From the NCBI RefSeq assembly GCF_000003815.2, contig NC_049983.1, positions 11,163,870-11,227,869 of the forward strand: a DNA stretch of 64,000 bases, written 5' to 3'. Numbering within the stretch: the stretch's first letter is position 1; every line of letters starts with the position of its first letter. A model generated the notes under the pieces. It saw only the letters and a list, made by a program, of their open reading frames with translations. It did no database searches and was not told the DNA's origin. The position numbers and the translations under genes are program-made. Shown here piece by piece: positions 35,601-42,700 of the stretch. The stretch comes from Branchiostoma floridae. Lineage: Eukaryota; Chordata; Leptocardii; Amphioxiformes; Branchiostomatidae.

Positions 35601-36309
35601 GGATAAATCAATAGATAATATAAGATAAATCGGTTCTTCCGTGACAGCACATCTCCATCCTCAAACTTTGACGGTATTGACAAACCTGAAGAATGGGAAT
35701 ACACGACATTAGTCATGATCAACATAATGCACTGGTCAACTAGCCACCGAAAGTGACAGTGGTTTCAAAAAGTGGGCATCCTAAAAAAATTGTTAAATTA
35801 CCCTAGTTAAAAAATGTAACATAAAAGGAAATATGTAATCAACAAAACAGTATCAACTCTGTAGCTCGTTTATTCATATCGAGATATTCTTACATTATCC
35901 TGTTAATCGGGGCCTGACGCCTGTCATGACCTCAAGTGACCTCCAGTCGGTGCGTTAAAACCGACACATTTCCAACATCTATTGGGAACGCATCGGAAGA
36001 CTGACGGAAAAACAATGGGCGGGCGCCATTGATTTGGCCTGATTTCTGGATTTCTGTCGGATCCAACATCGGAAAATCTGAATGTGAAAATCCGACACAA
36101 ATCTTACATAATTACGTTACCAACCCATTGACAATCCGACCTCCCCGTGCACTGTGAGACAAGATTTGCCCCCCTCCCCACATGGTCCCGTCTTCTCTGT
36201 TACTAAAAAGTGGATAATTTGAGAACAAAAGAACACGGATACATATTACTAGGTAGTGTATGAATTAGTATTATAATCTATAAGTTCGACTTGTCGTAAC
36301 ACTCACCAT
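26611..36309 (-). CDS. IMP4: U3 small nucleolar ribonucleoprotein IMP4
   Basis: IMP4 is a Brix-domain protein of the small-subunit processome, needed for early pre-18S rRNA cleavages in the nucleolus. Nine coding exons on the minus strand: 36309-36307 (ATG only, donor GTGAGT), 31799-31691, 30413-30330, 30057-29948, 29318-29186, 28371-28217, 27420-27326, 27162-27089, 26720-26611 (TAA). They join in phase to 290 residues; the human protein is 291. Recognisable blocks in order: [133 protein letters not shown], and AKKRKFLSD at the end. Intron 1 is about 4.5 kb and holds an assembly gap and repeats, but no exon appears to be missing. Confidence 0.97.
27607..27880. mobile_element. Foldback element in IMP4 intron 6
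   Basis: Nested inverted repeats: GGTATTTGTCATGCAGGGAG (near 27706) pairs with CTCCCTGCATGACAAATACC (near 27762). Outside them, CTACCCTGGAAACCAGAC at the left pairs with GTCTGGTTTCTAGGGTA at the right. The whole block of about 270 bases could fold into one imperfect hairpin. Another copy of the outer end (GTCTGGCTTCTAGGGTAGG) follows near 27900. Confidence 0.7.
28416..28586. mobile_element. MITE with TACTGTAAATG ends, copy 1
   Basis: Ends are TTACTGTAAATG at the left and TGCATTTACAGTA at the right, with GTTTGCGGGG and CCGCGAACAT just inside. The interior is rich in CGCGGT blocks. The same family occurs in the opposite layout at 63173-63389. Length is 171 bases. It lies in IMP4 intron 5. Confidence 0.75.
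28612..28795. mobile_element. CAGGGCTGTC-type MITE, copy A
   Basis: Starts CAGGGCTGTCTCTTTTTTTA. It contains ACGTCCCACTCATG, ACGAAAATACATTTTCATCA and AAGATTTTTGGGATGGATGA. Copies at 44575-44790 and 56065-56283 share these blocks in the same order. Termini of CAGGG type suggest a hAT-like non-autonomous element; no clear 8-bp duplication is visible. Confidence 0.5.
29620..29890. repeat. (GTGA)n microsatellite in IMP4 intron 4
   Basis: Perfect GTGA units run from 29761 to 29863, flanked by degenerate GAGT and GCGA units. Long open frames reading Thr-His-Ser-Leu on the minus strand are a by-product of the repeat. Confidence 0.95.
30510..31434 (+). mobile_element. Tigger/pogo-like non-autonomous DNA transposon, copy 1
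   Basis: The left end CAGTCAAACCTGTCTATAGC is mirrored at the right by GCTAATACAGGTTTGACTG. TA dinucleotides flank both sides, as for Tc1/mariner-pogo elements. Near both ends GTGGCC(A/G)CTA-type motifs repeat. There is no transposase frame. The CpG-rich interior (GGCCGAACGCGTGCCGAAAC) is shared nearly base for base with the copy at 38521-39416. It lies in IMP4 intron 2, on the strand opposite to transcription. Confidence 0.85.
31440..31570. repeat. Dispersed repeat, copy 6
   Basis: Starts GAAGGTTAGACATCCAGG as copy 5 does. It then carries AGACGTTTCGGAAGGCGTCC and GCCTTCCTTCCTCAGTGAAA. It is immediately next to the Tigger-like copy. ATTAATTAATTAATTAATTG follows at about 31575. Confidence 0.55.
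32201..32475 (+). mobile_element. ~270-bp MITE-like repeat, plus copy
   Basis: Starts CACAGTGCACGGGGAGGTGG and is rich in TCGGA/TCCGA motifs (ATGTCGGAAAAAC, TTCCGACATTAATC, GTTCCGATGC). A copy in the opposite orientation ends CCTCCCCGTGCACTGTG near 36155. Both lie in IMP4 intron 1. Confidence 0.55.
32968..33440. repeat. ~245-bp imperfect tandem duplication
   Basis: GAGTTGTCTATGCTCGCATA (first unit) and AAGTTGTCTACGCTTGCATA (second) begin two units that stay collinear. Shared blocks include TGATTTAAGTGATTTTG, AAGAACAATCGCGTATATTT and AAATTATGTTAATGAGGTCC. The units differ by roughly 10-15 percent by eye. No coding content. Confidence 0.8.
34591..34821 (-). pseudogene. Non-LTR retrotransposon reverse-transcriptase fragment
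   Basis: The frame reads [20 protein letters not shown], then [18 protein letters not shown] and [19 protein letters not shown]. These match the thumb / C-terminal part of CR1- or Jockey-type LINE reverse transcriptase (canonical YC.FIRP.LEY..PVWH..L). The fragment is about 76 codons. The catalytic YADD region is not present, so it is a dead relic in IMP4 intron 1. Confidence 0.75.
35103..35895. other. Assembly gap between near-identical ~311-bp copies
   Basis: The gap is 141 N at 35444-35584. The copy at 35103-35414 and the copy at 35585-35895 match base for base except one indel at the start (GTCAACAGG versus GTCACAGG). They then diverge after TTCTTACAT. This suggests an unresolved tandem repeat or two haplotypes placed side by side. 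Confidence 0.9.
35930..36155 (-). mobile_element. ~270-bp MITE-like repeat, inverted copy
   Basis: Ends CCTCCCCGTGCACTGTG, the complement of the start of the copy at 32201, and has the same TCCGA/TCGGA interior (GTCGGATCCAACATCGG). The two copies bracket 3.5 kb of IMP4 intron 1, including the LINE relic and the gap. Confidence 0.5.
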
Positions 36310-36731
36310 GATAACGGTGAACACCGAAAACGTCCAGCTAGAAAACTTTATCACACCACACTGTTCTCACACTGTACCATGTGTTTCACAGAAATATGGC
36401 CACCAATTCGTAAAAACAAAATACGATTTCGTCTTTTTGTCAATATCTAAGCAATCAAAGCAACATCTTTTCTTATGTATCAAATAGCATACAAATGCTG
36501 ATCTATATAATTTGGCATACACCAAATACTGCCTACTTTGCCTATAGATTTGCAAGGAAATATCTGCTATTTTTATCTGCAGCCCGAATCCGAGACCCGA
36601 AATACTTATCTTGCTTTACAGCGGTTGTTTCGACTCTCGAACGTTTGGCTTGCGAAGCGTGATCTCAGAGCGAAGAGAAGAAAGATATTTAATTCGATAT
36701 TATCTGCTGTGCTTGACTCAACAACAGCAAC
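36310..36731. promoter_or_regulatory. Shared IMP4 / ISY1 divergent promoter
   Basis: Only 422 bases separate the two start codons. Both are followed at once by a splice donor (ATG then GTGAGT on each strand). The interval must hold both 5' UTRs and both transcription starts. I see no TATA box. The ISY1-proximal part (36560-36700) is more CpG-rich (CGAATCCGAGACCCGAAATA, TTTCGACTCTCGAACG). Divergent ribosome-biogenesis and splicing genes on one promoter is a common housekeeping layout. Confidence 0.65.
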
Positions 36732-39700
36732 ATGGTGAGTTTCAGAACAAGTTAATGTATTACTGTATCTACCAATGTAGAAATTCGGTCTGTTCTTCTC
36801 GTTAATGTTTTGTCAACCGTAGAAGTGGTAGAGGTGGGAGGGGGGCGAATAAAATTTTGTGAGTGGACTAGAGTAACTTTTGTTCATGGTGAGTGCAGAG
36901 TGCATGCGTTGCTTCAAAACTTTGAAAATTTTATCACAAGAAGGGCTACACATTATAGAAACAAATATCCTATTCTACAAGCAGATGTCACTTTAGATGT
37001 CCTTAATTATGTCCAAGACTAGGCTCAGTGGGTTCACCCCGGTCAGCCTCTTTACCGGAAAACACAGGAAAACACACGAAGGAGTGAATAATCTACTGAA
37101 ATACAGTATGTTTTGATGAGTAAATATGACAGGTCGCTATGTTTTGCCACAGAATAATCTACATATGGCCCTGGAATGAAGAAATTGTCAGAAAAATATG
37201 CATGACACGACGGGCCGGACCGCCGCCGCCACCCGGCGGACTGGACGTGCTGATTGTGCAAAATTATGTAACGTTGACGGCTAGAAGAAGCAAGAAATAC
37301 AGAAAACAGATTCTTATCACAATCCGAGTAGATTCATATATATTATATTTATGCCAATATATAACGGATTTTTGCACTGAAGTTCGGTAGATATCAGCTG
37401 TCTTGTTGTGAAATATCAGACCCCAGAAAACAAACATTATTCTGCAATGANNNNNNNNNNNNNNNNNNNNNNNNNNNNNNNNNNNNNNNNNNNNNNNNNN
37501 NNNNNNNNNNNNNNNNNNNNNNNNNNNNNNNNNNNNNNNNNNNNNNNNNNATGGCTGAGCATGAGATGAGATGGGACAACTATAGTCACATTCGTTGTAC
37601 AGTTTAGGAAGGTTGTCAGAACTTTAATCATTTCCACGGGAATGATCCACTAAGCTAGGAGAGGCAGTCATTCATTACATAGGTAAACATGACATTTTTA
37701 CTGTAATAATAATATACATGTAGTAATTTGTACTTGTGATGAGGGTTCGTATAAGAAAATAAGTTTATAAAGCAAAGTTGCTTTCATCCATGACACCAAT
37801 TCCTCTGCCATTGAAGTCTGAAACTTTTGCTGCTTGATTATAAAGTGCTGCTAATGTCTTGTTATATCTGAACCTTTCTTTTGTCTTGTCAGCTGGTCTG
37901 GGAGAATTTCGGATACGAGACTTGAATGATGAGATCAACAAATTACTGAGAGAGAAGAAGCACTGGGAGGAGAGAATAAGGGAGCTAGGGGGTCCTGACT
38001 ATGAGGTATGAGCTATGACATTTGTGATATCTCTTGGCTACATGATTTTCAGGATCCATCTATCTATTATTAATGTTTTAATGTTGGTTAAAAAATAATG
38101 TGTGGTTTGTTTTTTGTATTGCCTGGAATGTCCTGAATCTATCAAGATACATACTTCACTTCAGAAAAATGGCATATGAAATGTCAGGTTGTATTTTAAA
38201 ATGGAGTGAATTTATTCTTAGCTATAAATGTCAGAGAGCATGAGGAATGAATCCACTTTACTTCATGATCAAGTGAAATATCCAATGAGAATTTTCAGTT
38301 GTATGAAACCTTGAAGGTAACCCTTTTGTTAAATAGTTATTCTTTCTTTTTTCCAGAGAGTTGGACCAAAGATGTTAGACCAGGAGGGCAAAGAAGTCCC
38401 TGGTAATAGAGGATACAAGTAGGTGTCAGTTTGTATATTTGTAACAAAACTCCCAGTGGTAAAAGATTAGTCTAGATAGTTTGTTCTGTTTGTTTCTTCT
38501 ATTGTACCAATCAACCAATACAGTCAAACCTGTCTATAGCGGCCACTCAAGGGACTGCTCAAAATTGGCCACTATATAGAGGTGGCCACTATAGAGAATA
38601 TGCTAATTAATTGACCACAAGCAATACGTTACACATGGTTTTAGTACCCACTGATCTTTATTCACATAATACAGTACTGTACATGTACTGCAATGATTTT
38701 TACACTATATGTATTAAGAAAACAAAACATATAAAAAGTTTTAAATGTTCTACAGTTGATATTGTCTGAAGAGACCGGTATCATATTTCGTTGATCTTTC
38801 GTCTTGTATCCTTTGATACTTCGCCGTCCGTGTGTTCTCGCTCGCGCTCACACGTCAGATTCGCCCATTATGCTAATGTGGTACTCACAAGAAAAGTCAC
38901 GTCATTTTAGACTTATCTCTTAATAAATGTAAGAAAACAATCCACCATAGTCTGAAGTTCATATCATTTTGTCTTTGTAACAATTTATTTAGAATGTTTT
39001 TGTAATGTAAATTAACATCAGCGATAGTGTATACATGTATTAGAACGTAACTTTGCCACAATTTACCTCCGTAATAGTGGTGTCGTCTATTGACCTTATA
39101 TGACCTCGTTTGTCAGCCAGTTTAGGAAGTTTTGTTTTGAAAATAAGTCAAAGAGGTTTTAAATCCGGCGTAGGGTGACGATACGGCCGCTGTATATGGC
39201 CGAACGCGTGCCGAAACATAGATCAGCGGTCCGCGTGGCCGTAATCGGCAGTGTTTTTGTACCTGCGGGACCGGAAATCGTGTGGCCGTGGCCGCGTTGG
39301 ACAGGTGGCCGCTAAGCCTATTTCTTAATCATTACGAATCCAAGGGACCGACAAAAAGTGGCCACTATGGGCAGGTGGCCGTTATGCAAAGGTGGCCGCT
39401 AATACAGGTTTGACTGTATTGCCAAGGAGCTTTTATATTACAAATAGTTGCAAGATAGAGTCCATTCCAAGTCACCATGAGGGTTTTTAGGTGATATTTG
39501 TAATAAGTCTGAATTATTTTGAATAAAAGAATATCTAAACCACAATAATTAAATTATTTTCAAAGAAATGACTAAGAAAATACTCATCTATTTTAATTCC
39601 TTTGAACATTTTAGAAACGTTTTGAAGGTAACTGTGCAGAAATATCTTTATTTAGAATAATTGTGAAACCTCTGTGTGATTCTACAAACTATTAATTATT

Positions 39701-42700
39701 TTTATCATAACTGCTTTATAATCCACAGTGTTCTTCCCTTCATGCTGAAGTTCTGAATGACTTTTAGCACAAGTTCCCATTGTTTTCCTGTAACACATTC
39801 TCTGCTTCCCATTTTGCATCAGATATTTTGGAGCAGCAAAGGACCTTCCAGGAGTAAGGGAACTGTTTGAACAAGAACGTAAGTCATTATATTTCAGCCA
39901 TACCACAGGTATACCACTTCTTCTTTCTCCTTTCTCCTGTCAAATCTTCAAAATGCATTATCTCCATCGTTCCTGGACCGCAAAACTAGAAATTTGGCAC
40001 AAGGGTAGACTGGGCCAATACTCCCAGACTTTTTTTCATTTTTTTCATATCTGCCCCTAAAATGATTTCATTGAGTTTTTTTTTGGTCTTTTTTGGCCTG
40101 TGCCCTGGGATGACCTGAAATTTTGCACAAAGGTGCCTTGATTATATGCCCACACAGATTCAATAACAGTTTTGGCATACAGTACAACAAAATGCTAAAT
40201 TTTGCAATTTTTTGGCCAAAAACTTTTTTTGACAAAAAAAGTACATCTTTGTATCCTGTACCCTGGTTTTACAACTGAATGACCTGAAATTTGGTATAGG
40301 AGTGCCCTGCACAAATGTGCACATGGAATCACACTTTTGGCAATCAGTATAATAAAATGCTTAATTTTGCGATTTTTTGGCCATTTTTTATTTCATTTTT
40401 TTTTTTTTAAGTACATTTTTGTATCCTGTTTTATTTACTACCACTGCCGCACCACGTGGTGAGCTATGTCCAGTATCAGGGTGAAGTGCACGAAGTTAGG
40501 GTGTACGAAGTTGTACGAAGTTGTACTAAGTTACAACCGTTTCCCATTGGCTTTGATGCTATATCGGGAGTCACAGATGACGTCAAAACATTTATTGGAT
40601 GACGTAATCTAACTTCGTACAGTAGGCAGGGTAGGGTGTCAAGTGTACGAAGTTGTCCGAAGTTGTGCAAAGTTACGTGACGTCATCTAACTTCGTACAG
40701 TAGGCAGGGTAGGGTGGCATGTGTGCGAAGTTGTCCTAAGTTGTGCAAAGTTACGTGACGTCATCTAACTTTGGACAGTGGGCAGGGTAGGTCAACAAGT
40801 GTGCGAAGTTGTCCTAAGTTGTGCAAAGATAAGTTACGACATCTAACTTTGGACATTGGGCAGGGTAGGGCGGCATGTGTGCGAAGTTGTCCTAAGTTGT
40901 GCAAAGTTACGTGACGTCATCTAACTTTTGACAGTGGGCAGGGTAGGTCAACAAGTGTGCGAAGTTGTCCTAAGTTGTGCAAAGTTACGTGACGTCATCT
41001 AACTTTGGACATTGGGCAGGGTAGGTCAACAAGTGTGCGAAGTTGTCCTAAGTTGTGCAAAGTTACGTGACGTCATCTAACTTTGGACAGTGGGCAGGGT
41101 AGGTCAACAAGTGTGCGAAGTTGTCCTAAGTTGTGCAAAGTTACGTGACGTCATCTAACTTTGGACAGTGGGCAGGGTAGGTCAACAAGTGTGCAAAGTT
41201 GTCCTAAGTTGTGCAAAGTTACGTGACGTCATCTAACTTTGTACAGTAGGCAGGGTAGGTCAACAAGTTAATTAATACATAGTAAAAACTTATATATGTG
41301 TAAATAAGATACACACCACTCACGCATATAAACAAATAAAATATAGATGCACATTAATCAGCACAAAATCAATGTTCATGCAATGTAAAAAAATTCATTT
41401 ATTTCAATTTTTTGTCTTTTATTTCTCCTCTTAACGTTCGTTTTAACAATGCACACAAAATAATTTAAGTTCACTCTTAATATTATATTTCCCTTTTTTT
41501 ACGTCACTTCTAAATACAAGTACCTGAAAACATCTCCCCTATCTACTTATAAACTACATGTATTGCAGTCATCTTTCACTACTTTGTATCATAAGAAGTA
41601 GTAGAGTCTAGTTGTTATTTTATTCCTTGTAATTTAACAATTAATTGAAGTACTTCCACCATTTAGTACAGAAGTATGCCATTTTCTGCCTGCACGGTCA
41701 CACCCCTTTTACATAGAAAGACTGTTTAAATTGATCTCCTTTTATTGGTTGTCAGAGCAAAGTCGTTGTCATCGTCTGCATCACATAGTGGAGACAGCAG
41801 CGTTGAAGCGGCGCACAGCTTCCTTTTCTCTCCCCCGATCACATCGTTTGCCTCAATGGACTTATTCATGTCTTCTTCTGCTTCGCTGTGTTTTAATTAA
41901 AAAGAAATTGTCACTCACTAATGCCAACGTTAATTGTTGTCGTCGCTATTTATCGTTTCACGATTCATTTAATCATCTCATCAATGCTATCTTTTCGAAG
42001 ACAACGCTAACACTAAACTAAACAAAGCAATAGCAAATAATAAAATCAGGTAAACAACATTAAGTAGCTGGTCATTTTAACTACTTTATATTAAGAATAG
42101 CGTATAATAAATAATCCTTATGGAAACAGATTTCGACGCAAAAATGATCAACATCATCGCAATTCTGTATACATTAAAAAATCAATTTTCCGCTTACCTA
42201 TCATCATTGATCCCCGCTAATAGATGTTTAGAAAGAATAGAACAAATGAAATAAAAGCAGCCGTGGCGCAATACAGAGATTGAAAAACGACACCATTCTA
42301 CGAACGCATTCCGGGTTCGAATTTCAAAAAAACACCTGAGCAAATGACGTAAATGTCTGTTGGTGACATTAAGCAAAAGAATGTTCGACAAGGTATGGTT
42401 CTAGAAATGACGGTTGTAAATTTTGAACATATAACGTTATATCTACATTGAATCAAACGTTTGATTTGAAACAATAAAAAGGTGTTAAGAAGTAAATCTA
42501 CCTGTTGGCAGACAGATGGCTGTCCACAGAAGAACATTTTCCCTCCATTTGGTGTCAGGTGGAGAGACTTGTGCATGGCTTACAGCAAAAGCCGCGACCG
42601 TGATAAGGCTATATAAAACAGCCACCGTTAGCACGCACAAAACAGATGCAACAGCACAACATCCCTGTGAAGAATAAGACAAATCTTAATAAAGATAAGT

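Noticed and set aside
36810-37022. 70-codon plus-strand frame in the first ISY1 intron, considered as a missing ISY1 exon
   Set aside because: The residues do not resemble the ISY1 N-terminus, and no matching splice phase was found.
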